Below are positions 1 to 9,803 of a DNA stretch of 64,000 bases, piece by piece. The position numbers and the translations under genes were made by a program. The notes under the pieces were generated by a model. The model made no database searches. It was not told the origin of the DNA and worked only from the letters and a program-made list of their open reading frames with translations. The stretch's first letter is position 1; each line of letters starts with the position of its first letter. Source of the DNA: an uncultured Chitinophaga sp. (GTDB taxonomy: Bacteria; Bacteroidota; Bacteroidia; Chitinophagales; Chitinophagaceae); contig NZ_CABHOU010000025.1 in NCBI RefSeq assembly GCF_902168175.1, positions 310,001 to 374,000 on the forward strand. Reading direction: 5' to 3'.

Positions 1-123
1 AGGATGATGGTGGGTAGCGGTAGAAGATGTAAAAAACACTTTCGCTACGGTGAAAAGTAAGAGCGTACCAATGGTAAGCGCCACTATCCACTTTGTGATG
101 GACTTTGGCTTAGTCATTTTCAT
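1..123 (-). CDS. 5' part of a small membrane-anchored protein running off the window (MKMTKPKSITKWIVALTIGTLLLFTVAKVFF...)
   Basis: Open minus-strand frame from ATG at 123 to the window edge, with an N-terminal hydrophobic helix; overlaps the 3' end of the kelch gene. Confidence 0.5.
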   Translation of the reverse strand, partial: MKMTKPKSITKWIVALTIGTLLLFTVAKVFFTSSTATHHHP

Positions 124-1135
124 TGTAGGTTGCGGTTGGATCAAACTCCCACAGATCTTCGAAAGGCAGGCTGGCACTGTTACCCAGGCCTACATATCCC
201 CTGTTATTAATACTGAATGCAATAGCACCGCTACGGGCTAATCCCTCAAAGCTGCGCTTCTGGTCCCACACGTCATTAATCGGATCGTACTCCCAAACAT
301 TGGTGGTTAAACCGCTTTTGGAACCGGTGGCAATGTATCCCTTGTTGTTCATTACGAAAGCCACACCGTTGCTGGACACCATATCGTAATCGTTATCGTA
401 ATCTTCATCACTTACGTTAGATATCTTACGCTTTTCTGTCCATTTATTGGCAGCAGTACTGGCAGGATCGAACATGTACATGTCGTTTACGCTTAACGTT
501 TGACCGGTGTTGGGGTTGGAACCCGTTACCACATACGCTTTATCGTTAATTACGAAAGCAACCGCATCGGAACGTTTGTTGCCGCTGAACGATTCTTCTT
601 TGCTCCACGACTGTGATGCAGGATCAAAAGAATAGAAGTCTTTCAGGTAGTTACCATCATAACCGCAGGTTACATAACCTTTGCCTGCAACACCGAAGGC
701 GGTAGCGCTGTAACGTGCAGTGCCAGCGAATGGAACACCCGGCTCCCACTTATCGGTAGCTGGTGTATATACCCAGGTATCGTTCAGTTTATTTACGCCA
801 TCGTAACCGGTGGTTACATAACCAAGGCCATTTACAGCAAAGGCTACTGCGCTGTTACGGGCTGCGCCTGGCAAATCGGCTACCTGTGTCCAGGAATTGG
901 AGGTCTGATCGTAATACCAGAAATCTTTCAGCCTGTTGGTGCCGTCGTAACCGGTACCTATATAAGCCTTATTATCTATTACGAACGAAACGGCTTCTCC
1001 CCGGGCTACCCCTTCGAGTGAGGAACGGCTGATCCAGTTCCCAATCTCTTCCGTATCATCGTCTTTGGAGCAGGAGGCAAGAAATACGCCGGCTGCCAGC
1101 AGAACCCAGGAATGTCTAACATTGAACATAAGCAA
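110..1135 (-). CDS. Kelch-repeat (galactose oxidase-like beta-propeller) lipoprotein
   Basis: Repeated GxGYDG...LNDxWxYxPxxxxW blocks; lipobox-like LASCS. Confidence 0.85.
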   Translation of the reverse strand: MLMFNVRHSWVLLAAGVFLASCSKDDDTEEIGNWISRSSLEGVARGEAVSFVIDNKAYIGTGYDGTNRLKDFWYYDQTSNSWTQVADLPGAARNSAVAFAVNGLGYVTTGYDGVNKLNDTWVYTPATDKWEPGVPFAGTARYSATAFGVAGKGYVTCGYDGNYLKDFYSFDPASQSWSKEESFSGNKRSDAVAFVINDKAYVVTGSNPNTGQTLSVNDMYMFDPASTAANKWTEKRKISNVSDEDYDNDYDMVSSNGVAFVMNNKGYIATGSKSGLTTNVWEYDPINDVWDQKRSFEGLARSGAIAFSINNRGYVGLGNSASLPFEDLWEFDPTATYNEND

Positions 1136-1402
1136 TTACAGTTTTTAACAGCGCCAAAATTATCCGGGGAACTGTTAGGGTGGATATAAAATAGACGGAA
1201 TACCTTTTTTAAGGGGATGAATATTGCTATTTCATCTGCCAATCCAGCGAAATGGCGATTTCACGCTATCTCAGGCCTGTCCTGCTCTTGACGGCAAACA
1301 GCGGGAAACTTATCACGTTCATCGATAAATAAGGGCAACTGGCATATTTAAACATTTCTTTCGCGCCCTCACGTTATAAACTTGTGCGTTGTCTTTTAAA
1401 CT

Positions 1403-2704
1403 ATGCGCAAAATATCATGCTTATTAATAGCAGTTTCGGCCCTTTACCTGGCGTCCTGCGAAAAGAGTGGTTTCAGTTACGAGGATGTAACTACGGAAAA
1501 CGGTGCCGGTTATATATTACTGGATACTTTTTCGGTGGATGTGAAAACGATCCAGTTGGACTCGGTACCCAGTTCGGGATTGGGAGTCATCCTCAATGGT
1601 TATTATAACGATCCGCTGTTCGGAAAAATTACAGCAGGGTCTTTTTTTGAAATGACTATGCCCAGTGTGCGCAGCATTGAGAATAATATGGTGTACGATT
1701 CGGTGGAGCTTATCCTGCGCGGTAATGGCTACTATTATGGAGATACTACGGTACCGCTAAACATCAGCGTATACCAGCTTACACAAAATATTAAACTGGC
1801 AGATAACAGTAGTTCCCTTTATACACACAATTCATTTGCCACCGCCTCCTCTCCCTTAGGCACCAAACAAACGTACCTGCGGCCTTTAGAGAAAGATACG
1901 GTAAGCATTCGCCTCGCGGATACCAAAGGCCGCGAAATATGGGATTTGTTCGCAGCAAAGGCTAACGAAGTATCCGGTGATGCGCAATGGCTCGACTACT
2001 TCAAAGGGCTGGCCATAAAAACCGGCACTACTAACGTGATTTATGGCTACGATGCCAGCACTGCGGTAATGCGTATTCACTACCATATTAACAGCCTGGA
2101 ACGTGGTACCAACTATTTCGAGTTCCCACTGTCTAACACGGCCTACCAGTTTAATAATGTACAGGCCGACCGTACAGGCACGCCTATCGCTGCACTTAAC
2201 ACCACCAATAACAGCATTCCTGCTGATCAACTTGATAATGCGGCTTACATACAAGGTCTTACGGGCGTGGTGACGCGCCTCGATCTGCCCTCTATTAAAA
2301 AACTGCAGGAGCTGGGCCGTTTTGGAAAGATCGTTAGCGCAACACTGGTTGTACAACCTGTCAGGAACACTTACATAAGGGCGAATATGCCTTCTAAAAC
2401 AACTTTGGTAGAAGCCGATACGAAACAGAACAGGGGCGATACACTGACGGGCAGCAGCACGGGCGGTTACCAGTACGGCGACTTCACTTACGACGCACTG
2501 TACAACGAAAACACCAGCTACACGTACGACCTTACCAGCTATTGTAATGCAGAACTGGCGGCGGATAACATTACTACCCGGGGATTGCTGATGATGCCTA
2601 CCTACTTCGACTTTCATACGCGGTTCGACAGGCTGGTGATTGGCAATAAGGTGAACGCGAAAAACAAAATGACTTTTAAAATTTATTACCTGTTGTATAA
2701 ATAA
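1403..2704 (+). CDS. DUF4270-family lipoprotein
   Basis: 433 aa, N-terminal lipobox (LASCEK), layout typical of DUF4270 proteins; paired with the following outer-membrane protein. Confidence 0.75.
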   Translation: MRKISCLLIAVSALYLASCEKSGFSYEDVTTENGAGYILLDTFSVDVKTIQLDSVPSSGLGVILNGYYNDPLFGKITAGSFFEMTMPSVRSIENNMVYDSVELILRGNGYYYGDTTVPLNISVYQLTQNIKLADNSSSLYTHNSFATASSPLGTKQTYLRPLEKDTVSIRLADTKGREIWDLFAAKANEVSGDAQWLDYFKGLAIKTGTTNVIYGYDASTAVMRIHYHINSLERGTNYFEFPLSNTAYQFNNVQADRTGTPIAALNTTNNSIPADQLDNAAYIQGLTGVVTRLDLPSIKKLQELGRFGKIVSATLVVQPVRNTYIRANMPSKTTLVEADTKQNRGDTLTGSSTGGYQYGDFTYDALYNENTSYTYDLTSYCNAELAADNITTRGLLMMPTYFDFHTRFDRLVIGNKVNAKNKMTFKIYYLLYK

Positions 2705-2719
2705 GTGCGAACGATACTC

Positions 2720-3964
2720 ATGCAAACAAAACTATACCTTACACTTTGCGGATGCAGCCTGATGCTGCTGGCAGCTAAGCAAACCAGCGCACAAAAAGGC
2801 ATGAACTCCCTTTACTCTTCCTATGGTATTGGCGACCTGGAAGACAAGGACTACAGCCGCAACTTTGGCGTGGGCAGCGCAGGTATCGGCCGCCGGTCGG
2901 GCAACTACCTGAACGAATTAAATCCGGCCAGCTACAGCGCACTACCTACACAACGTTTCTTTTTCGAAGTATCGGGCGCAGGCAGAATGATGCAGTACAG
3001 CACTTCTACCTACACGCAAAGCGCAGGTGACCTCAACTTCAAGAAAATAGCTATGGGCTTTAAAGCCGCTAAACCTTGGGGCGTAAGTATTGGGGTTACG
3101 CCATTCAGCAACATCGACTACAAAGTATTAAATACAAAATATATCACTGGTACACCCACCGGTGTTAGAAGTGCCATAGAGGGTTCCGGGGGCCTGACCC
3201 GGGCGTACTTTTCCAATGCAGTACAACTGGGCAAACACTTTTCAGTGGGTTTGTCCGGAGCCTTTCTATTCGGCAATGTTACCACCACCGACAGTACCGG
3301 CAGCACCGGCGCATCCAGCGATGTGTTTACTGAAAATGCACGTTCACTCCGCAACTTCAACCTTACCTCCGGCCTGCAGTACAGCGGCCGCGTAGGCAAT
3401 ATGATACTGGGCGCCGGCCTTACCTATCGTATGCAAACGAAGCTGCGCTCATCGCAAACGTTTACGATCAAAGACAATTCGGACAATACCTATTATGAAG
3501 AAGATGTACGCACCAGCGATTATGTAATTCCCGCGCAATACGGCGCCGGCCTTTCGCTTACAAACGGCCGGCTGACGGCGGTGGCCGATTATAAAATGGC
3601 CGACTGGGCCGGCAAAAACAGTAACGAAAGCGATTACATTTATACAAAGTCACAACGCGTGGCCGGTGGTTTGGAGTACAGTTTTTACAAGTATTACCTC
3701 AACAGCCGGGTAGAAGGGTTGTCGTTACAACTGGGCGCCAACTATCAAAATTCGTATATGAAAGTAAAGGGGCAGGACATTCGTGATTTCGGCATCACAG
3801 CCGGTGCGTCTTTGCCGGCAGGTAGTACTTTACGTTACTACGTAGGCCTCGAAGTAGGGCAACGTGGTACACAAAACAAAGGATTGATCCAGGAAAACTA
3901 TCTGAACATTGTATTCAGCTTATCCATGCGCGACCTATGGTTCTTTAAGCGGGTGGAATACTAA
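2720..3964 (+). CDS. Outer-membrane beta-barrel protein
   Basis: Signal peptide, alternating strand pattern, C-terminal aromatic-rich strand; ATG at 2720 preferred over the GTG at 2705. Confidence 0.7.
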   Translation: MQTKLYLTLCGCSLMLLAAKQTSAQKGMNSLYSSYGIGDLEDKDYSRNFGVGSAGIGRRSGNYLNELNPASYSALPTQRFFFEVSGAGRMMQYSTSTYTQSAGDLNFKKIAMGFKAAKPWGVSIGVTPFSNIDYKVLNTKYITGTPTGVRSAIEGSGGLTRAYFSNAVQLGKHFSVGLSGAFLFGNVTTTDSTGSTGASSDVFTENARSLRNFNLTSGLQYSGRVGNMILGAGLTYRMQTKLRSSQTFTIKDNSDNTYYEEDVRTSDYVIPAQYGAGLSLTNGRLTAVADYKMADWAGKNSNESDYIYTKSQRVAGGLEYSFYKYYLNSRVEGLSLQLGANYQNSYMKVKGQDIRDFGITAGASLPAGSTLRYYVGLEVGQRGTQNKGLIQENYLNIVFSLSMRDLWFFKRVEY

Positions 3965-4000
3965 GATATTTAAAGACGGTGTACGTTAAGAAGCGCGGGC

Positions 4001-5395
4001 CTAGGCATTTATGCCGGCCTGCGTTTCGCTTTTAAGCACATGCCTGAACCCCAGGAAATCGCTGAACCATTTACCGGAAGCTTTGATCGTACGTTGCTGT
4101 GTAACATGATCTACATGCACCAGTCCAAACCGTGCACGGTACCCTTCGGCCCATTCAAAGTTATCGGTGAGCGTCCAGGCGAAGTAGCCGTTTACGGGCA
4201 CGCCTTCGCGTTTAGCCTGCAACACGCCCGCCAGGTATTCACGGAAATAACGGATGCGCTGCGCATCGTTCACCACCCCGTTTTCCATGTTATCGTTAAA
4301 GGCTGCGCCGCTTTCAGATACAATGATATTTTTTACTCCTTCGTACGCACCAAACTGTTTGAGGATATTGTACATGCCCACACCACTTATCTCCCAGCCC
4401 AAAGCCGTTACAGGTACATTACGCGAGCGTGGTTTTACCTCCGACACATTTACGTAAGGCATAAACGGATTATGCCGCACCACCAGCGGGAAGTAGTTCT
4501 GCACCCCGATAAAATCGAATTCGAAAGGCAGTTTATCCCAATCGCGCCACATGGCGTAACGGCGTTCTATACGATGAAGCAGGGGAAAGTCATCAGCAGG
4601 ATAACGCATGCCCAGTGAGGGTTCTATAAACAAACGGTTAAAGAGCGCGTCGGCTCTGCGGGCCGCTTTAATATCGGCTTCGCTCTGGGTATTGGGGATG
4701 ATGTGTGAGCAGGAAAACGTAGTGCCCACGTTCGCATTTTTCACTTCATCCCTTACTACACGCCCGCCTTCTGCCTGCGCCAGTGCTACGTGATGCACTG
4801 CGGGTAAAAAGTAAGAGAGCCCGAATTTGCCCGGGGCATGTACCCCCAGCATATAACCCAGCGAGGTAAATCCGAAAGGTTCGTTCAGAATGATCCAGTT
4901 TTTCACCTTATCGCCAAAAGCCCGCGTAACCACCGTTACATAATGTTCAAACGCAAACACAATACCCCTGTGGCACCAGCCGCCTTTGTTCTCAAGCGCC
5001 TGCGGTAAATCCCAGTGATAGAGGGTAACGTAGGGTTCGAGTCCCACTTCAAGGCAGGTGTCGATCACTTTGTGGTAAAAATCGATGCCTGCCTGGTTAA
5101 CCGGCCCTGTACCCTTGGGTAAAATACGTGGCCAGGAAATGGAGAAACGGAATACGGAGAAGCCCAGGGCCTTTGCCAGCAGTATATCATCGCGGTAGTT
5201 CACATAAAAATGGCAGGCCTGTTGTGCATGCGTACCATCCTTGATCTTACCTTTTCGTCCGCTGAACGTATCCCAGATAGAGGCGCCTTTCCCATCCGCA
5301 TCGCAGGCGCCCTCGTTCTGAAAAGCAGAAATTACTACTCCCCAGGAAAAGTCGTCCCCGAAATCATTACGCGAAAAGGATGCAGGCAGGATCAT
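4001..5395 (-). CDS. GH1 family beta-glucosidase
   Basis: NEP (ILNEPFGF) and SESG (VSESGAAF) motifs plus GYFAWTLTDNFEWAEGY of GH1. Confidence 0.95.
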   Translation of the reverse strand: MILPASFSRNDFGDDFSWGVVISAFQNEGACDADGKGASIWDTFSGRKGKIKDGTHAQQACHFYVNYRDDILLAKALGFSVFRFSISWPRILPKGTGPVNQAGIDFYHKVIDTCLEVGLEPYVTLYHWDLPQALENKGGWCHRGIVFAFEHYVTVVTRAFGDKVKNWIILNEPFGFTSLGYMLGVHAPGKFGLSYFLPAVHHVALAQAEGGRVVRDEVKNANVGTTFSCSHIIPNTQSEADIKAARRADALFNRLFIEPSLGMRYPADDFPLLHRIERRYAMWRDWDKLPFEFDFIGVQNYFPLVVRHNPFMPYVNVSEVKPRSRNVPVTALGWEISGVGMYNILKQFGAYEGVKNIIVSESGAAFNDNMENGVVNDAQRIRYFREYLAGVLQAKREGVPVNGYFAWTLTDNFEWAEGYRARFGLVHVDHVTQQRTIKASGKWFSDFLGFRHVLKSETQAGINA

Positions 5396-5536
5396 ATTAA
5401 TCCCGAAATTAATGCTTAACCCACTTACCCTGTATTATAATTTTGTTAATAAGGTGGGGCAAGCCACGGAATAAACCATCAGCCGCCGTTGTGTCACTCC
5501 CTTCAGCGGCATCTCTCTCCCCATCATTTTAAAAAA

Positions 5537-5565
5537 GGTAAGAGGAACGGTAAGCTCCTCTTACC
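5537..5565. terminator. Hairpin GGTAAGAGGA-N9-TCCTCTTACC with a T-tract on the minus strand
   Basis: 10-bp perfect stem; aaaaaa on the plus strand at 5531-5536. Confidence 0.6.
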
Positions 5566-5975
5566 ATATATGATGAAGCCGCAACCGTCAGGAATTTTTC
5601 AAACCAATATGTCAAAGAACTTGTGATGACAAGGGAAGCTTTTCCTCCCAGCCATTCGTGATCGCACATTGCCTTTTTAGCATCTTCCGACGGTATAAAA
5701 GGTATGGATCACAGTCACAAATGCAAAGGTACTATCATGAAATGCCGGTTCGGGTTACAATGGGACGAAGCTTAGAGAACGTTGGGACGAAGCATATAGA
5801 AGCCTGGGACGAAAGCCCTCATCATCCTCTGAAACTCTTTACCAGCAAGGGATACAACTCATATAAACACCTTACAAATATTCAATTAATTCAATTTCAG
5901 ATCGTTGAAGACTTACAAAACGGAAATAATTGCCAAAAGTCGCTCCAGATATACTTTCTTCCGGCGAAGGTATAT

Positions 5976-6067
5976 CGATCCTATATCGATCCTTTAATAG
6001 CCGTGTGCAGGGGCGCGGGTTTCAGCGGAAGCGGGTATAGGATGGATAAAGGATCGATATAGGATCG
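5976..6067. repeat. 21-bp perfect inverted repeat (CGATCCTATATCGATCCTTTA / TAAAGGATCGATATAGGATCG)
   Basis: Arms at 5976-5996 and 6047-6067, 50-bp spacer. Confidence 0.85.
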
Positions 6068-6340
6068 GTACGCATCACATTGTTCGGCAAAAAGGCACTC
6101 AGCCGACGGACGGCAGGTTTTATTGTGTGCCCTCCTCAGCGGGCGTCACCCTGTCCGGCGTCGCGAGGAACGAAGCGATGACGGGGAGAGAAATGCCGCT
6201 GAAGGAATGACACAACGGCGGCTGGGGAATGGCTTAAAACCCATTTTAAAGGCCCAAACGCGGCACATCGCTTCAAATACGAACAAGCACCTGCAGGCGA
6301 TGCAGGAGCTTAAAATCCTGCTTTCTTTTATTACATTTGG

Positions 6341-7381
6341 ATGATGACTAAGCGTATTTACAACACACTGGCGGCAGGCGCGCTGGCCTGCCTGGTGGCC
6401 TGCGGACAAACACCTCCCAATAAACAGGAGGTGAAAAATCCGGCCGACAGCCTGAACCGCATGGTGCTCATTCCAGGTGGGGAGTTTGACATGGGCGCGG
6501 ATGACGATCAGGGGCAGCCCGACGAGTACCCGAAACATAAAGTACAACTCGACTCGTTCTGGATGGACGAACACGAGGTGACCAATGCCGAATTCGCGCT
6601 TTTTGTGAAAAGCACGGGTTATAAAACGGTGGCAGAAAAGCCGGTGAGTATGGAAGAGATCATGCGTGAACTGCCGCCCGGCTCGCCACAACCAGACAGC
6701 AGCATCCTGGAGCCCGGCTCGCTGGTGTTTACACCGCCCGACCATGCAGTGCCTTTAAATGATGTATCGCAATGGTGGCAGTTTATACATGGCGCCAACT
6801 GGCTGCACCCACTGGGGCCAGATAGCGACATCAGGGGTAAAGATAATTATCCCGTAACGCACATCGCTTATGACGACGCGGTGGCTTATGCCAACTGGGC
6901 CGGCAAACGCCTGCCCACCGAAGCCGAATGGGAATATGCGGCACGTGGCGGCCTCGCCAACCAACCTTACCCCTGGGGCAGCGAATTACTTACAGAAGGT
7001 AAAACCAAAGCCAATACGTGGAACGGCCATTTTCCATATGAAAACACACAAACCGACGGCTTCTACGGACTGGCACCGGTGAAAAGTTACGGCGCCAACA
7101 CTTATGGCCTGTACGATATGAGCGGCAACGTATGGGAACTTTGCGCCGACTGGTTCCACAGCGATTATTATAAAAGTCTGACTGGTATAAGCACGAACCC
7201 GAAAGGCCCCGAACAGGGTTACGATGCAGAAGATCCCGGCACGGTAAAACACGTGATACGCGGCGGCTCGTTTATGTGCAGTGATGAATATTGTAAAGGT
7301 TACAGGGTATCGGCCAGGATGAAAACCTCGCCCGAATCGGGGTTATCTAACTTAGGTTTCCGGTGTGTGAAAAGTAAATAA
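6341..7381 (+). CDS. SUMF1/formylglycine-generating-enzyme-like lipoprotein (GldK-like fold)
   Basis: IPGGEFDMGAD, LPTEAEWEYAARGG, DMSGNVWELCADWF, RGGSF, GFRCVKS motifs. Confidence 0.9.
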   Translation: MMTKRIYNTLAAGALACLVACGQTPPNKQEVKNPADSLNRMVLIPGGEFDMGADDDQGQPDEYPKHKVQLDSFWMDEHEVTNAEFALFVKSTGYKTVAEKPVSMEEIMRELPPGSPQPDSSILEPGSLVFTPPDHAVPLNDVSQWWQFIHGANWLHPLGPDSDIRGKDNYPVTHIAYDDAVAYANWAGKRLPTEAEWEYAARGGLANQPYPWGSELLTEGKTKANTWNGHFPYENTQTDGFYGLAPVKSYGANTYGLYDMSGNVWELCADWFHSDYYKSLTGISTNPKGPEQGYDAEDPGTVKHVIRGGSFMCSDEYCKGYRVSARMKTSPESGLSNLGFRCVKSK

Positions 7382-7390
7382 AAAAATAAG

Positions 7391-7421
7391 GGGGAAGAAT
7401 GGATATTCTTTCCCCTTCTGC
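7391..7421. terminator. Intrinsic terminator between convergent genes
   Basis: AAGGGGgAAGAAT-ggat-ATTCTTtCCCCTT hairpin. Confidence 0.6.
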
Positions 7422-7441
7422 ATCTGCGTGAGTATAAAATT

Positions 7442-9763
7442 CTATTGTCTGATGATCTTTTTTGTATAAGTTTTACCGTCTACCAGCACCTTCACATAAT
7501 AAGTACCTGCAGGCGATTTGCTCAAATCTACAAGCGACCTGGCAGCAACGCCGCTACCATTGCTCTTTTCGCTATATACCACCTCGCCGTTTGAATTAAA
7601 AACTTTCATTTCAGATTTACCACTTTTCGATCCTGGATAGTCAACAGTGTATCTGCCATCACTTGAAGGATTGGGATAAACGCGGAGCGCTTTATTGCTG
7701 GTATTTCTGGCAGCAGCAAACTTCGCCAGGCTTTCTTTTTCTGAATCAGCCGCAGCTACCTTTTTAAGTTCGCCACCTTTCTTAGTGGTGATGATGATTA
7801 CTCCATGGTTCCCCCTGGGCCCGTAAAGGCTGGCAGCGCTTTGGTCTTTTAATACACTAATCGATTCGATGCTGTTAGCATCAATTCTCTGCAGCACGTT
7901 GGAGTCGCTCATTTTTCCGTCCACTACGTACAACACATCATGAAGACCAGATGTGCCGCGGGAGGTGATCCTGAGCGGCTGGCGGGTTGAATCAACGTGA
8001 CCCGTAAACCTTATATTCCTGCCAACAACCGTACGTACCGAATCAGGCGTAAATACGAACAGGCTCCTGGAGTGATCGTCTGCCCCGCCGGAAAAACCGT
8101 TCTGTCCGGACCTGTAGATTAAATTCACGGGTGTTTGATCGCCCGCCTGTTTGGTTTCTACGTATACATAACCTTTCTGGTTCTCCGTTTTAAGCGTTAC
8201 CGATTTAAGACGGTCGCTGCTTAACGCCCCTACTTCTTTTTCAGAAGAAGGTTTGCCATCCAGTACATATTCGTAATCTTTACCCGCGAGGCGGGTAACT
8301 GATACTGGCCGACCGGCGTTATTGCCCGCTCCAACAAATACAACGTCCTGTCCGGGTTTACTGCTAAAAGCATAAGTACCGGTAAGGCGAGATGGCGGTG
8401 CTACGCTGCTGGATATGCCGATAACTTGTCCCTGTACCGTACGTGGTCTAACACCGCTCGCCTGGCGATTGCCATAACCGGTAACCGTAACTTCCTGAAG
8501 CGGTTTACTCTCAAGCGATTTAGCGGTACCAGCTTGCGCGTTGCCGTAGCCGGTTACTACTACTTCATCCAGCCTGCTTGTAAATTCTACAGGTTCTACA
8601 ATTTGACCGGCTGTAGCTAAAAACGTCAGCTGCGCCTTTAAATATGTTGTGTCAACCTTTCCTGCCTTTTGCTGCACTTCCTGCAACATCAGTTGCAGTG
8701 GCTTTGGATTGCCGGTACTATCATTCAGTTCGATAGTAATTGTTTTACGCGGTTTTTTAGTGGTATCTGCTTTACCTGTTACTACTACTTCTTCCAGCGG
8801 TCTCTTTATGTTCTCCACTTTTACCGGTGGAATGGTATCTGTTTCTTCAACAAATAATTGTGGGATGGTGCCCTGCCCTACCGGCGCCAGTTTAACGCCC
8901 GCACGGCTAAAGTTAAGTGTGAGCACGAGCACGCTTACCATACAGCCCAGTACTAAATACCGGACCACCTGGTAACGCGATGATCGTTCTTTATTCATCA
9001 TCATAATACGGTTTTTGAGATGTGAAAAATTGAAATTGTTTGCGATGGCCGTCGCGTATGGAGCTCCACTTACTTTTAAAAGGCTGTATTGGTAAACTTT
9101 AGCGTCTACCCCCGCCCGCAGCATCCTGCGGTCGGTAATAAATTCAAGGTTTTCACGGATGGCTGTTTTCATCAGCCAGGCGCCCGGATTAAACCAATAG
9201 AAAACATTGTTCACTTCTCCCATCATCACATCGGCAGAATGCCATTCTTTAACATGTATCTGCTCGTGGCTGATTACTGCTTCCAATTCTTCGCCGGAGT
9301 GCAGGGAGGGATTTAAATAGATATTCTTAAAGAAGGAAAAAGGTGCCATCTCTCTTTTCACGATCCTCACTTTCGAGTTTCTCACCTTTGCCTCTTTCGA
9401 GGTCATATGAAACACCAGCAACGACAGCAACTGGAATAACAAACGGATCGTCATTACCGCCACACCGGCCCAAAACACGTAGGTCAGAAACGTCCATACG
9501 GTAAATTCCGCTGCCTCAGGCGCAGGTCTTAACGCGTTAAAGTCGGGCACATAATATACTACCGTTTCCAGCGCACTTCCGTTACGGTGGAAGAAATCAT
9601 TGACATCCACCAGCGGAAATACCGATGAAAACACAATTCCTGTAAGCAGGAAAAAACGGTTGAGCGTGTAAAAGGTGAGCCTTCTTAATCCCAGGCGATA
9701 TGCCAGGTAAAAGAGGCTGAGTGCCACATTCGCCTTCAACAGGTAGATAAAAAGATCAGGCAT
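7442..9763 (-). CDS. M56 (BlaR1-type) peptidase with TonB-plug-like and C-terminal T9SS sorting-like domains
   Basis: N-terminal TM helices, HEQIHVKEWHSAD (HExxH), plug-like VLYVVDGKMSD...IESISVLKDQSAASLYGPRGNHGVIIITTKKG, C-terminal YPNPSSDGRYTV...GTYYVKVLVDGKTYTKKIIRQ. Confidence 0.88.
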   Translation of the reverse strand: MPDLFIYLLKANVALSLFYLAYRLGLRRLTFYTLNRFFLLTGIVFSSVFPLVDVNDFFHRNGSALETVVYYVPDFNALRPAPEAAEFTVWTFLTYVFWAGVAVMTIRLLFQLLSLLVFHMTSKEAKVRNSKVRIVKREMAPFSFFKNIYLNPSLHSGEELEAVISHEQIHVKEWHSADVMMGEVNNVFYWFNPGAWLMKTAIRENLEFITDRRMLRAGVDAKVYQYSLLKVSGAPYATAIANNFNFSHLKNRIMMMNKERSSRYQVVRYLVLGCMVSVLVLTLNFSRAGVKLAPVGQGTIPQLFVEETDTIPPVKVENIKRPLEEVVVTGKADTTKKPRKTITIELNDSTGNPKPLQLMLQEVQQKAGKVDTTYLKAQLTFLATAGQIVEPVEFTSRLDEVVVTGYGNAQAGTAKSLESKPLQEVTVTGYGNRQASGVRPRTVQGQVIGISSSVAPPSRLTGTYAFSSKPGQDVVFVGAGNNAGRPVSVTRLAGKDYEYVLDGKPSSEKEVGALSSDRLKSVTLKTENQKGYVYVETKQAGDQTPVNLIYRSGQNGFSGGADDHSRSLFVFTPDSVRTVVGRNIRFTGHVDSTRQPLRITSRGTSGLHDVLYVVDGKMSDSNVLQRIDANSIESISVLKDQSAASLYGPRGNHGVIIITTKKGGELKKVAAADSEKESLAKFAAARNTSNKALRVYPNPSSDGRYTVDYPGSKSGKSEMKVFNSNGEVVYSEKSNGSGVAARSLVDLSKSPAGTYYVKVLVDGKTYTKKIIRQ

Positions 9764-9803
9764 ACAGTTTACTTGTATGGTGAAAGAATTTTTAGTTGCT
9801 GCG

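Larger units (their letters stand above)
5476..6230. repeat. Non-coding block bounded by ~45-50 bp imperfect inverted repeats (5478-5526 and 6178-6227)
   Basis: Reverse complement of 5478-5526 (GATGGGGAGAGAGATGCCGCTGAAGGGAGTGACACAACGGCGGCTG) matches 6178-6222 (GATGACGGGGAGAGAAATGCCGCTGAAGGAATGACACAACGGCGGCTG) with few differences. Confidence 0.7.

Noticed and set aside
1886-2725. 279-aa minus-strand ORF opposite the DUF4270 gene
   Set aside because: Shadow ORF with low-complexity Arg/Val/His composition and no recognizable motif
5762-5813. Could the 22-bp spaced GGGACGAA repeats be a CRISPR array?
   Set aside because: Repeat unit and spacer far too short (8-10 bp repeats, ~14 bp spacers) and no cas genes
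5658-6062. 134-aa plus-strand ORF in the repeat-bearing intergenic block
   Set aside because: Runs through the GGGACGAA iterons and the inverted-repeat arm; translation looks non-biological
6146-6745. 199-aa minus-strand ORF opposite the SUMF1-type gene
   Set aside because: Shadow ORF, Arg/His-rich, runs through the REP-like repeat
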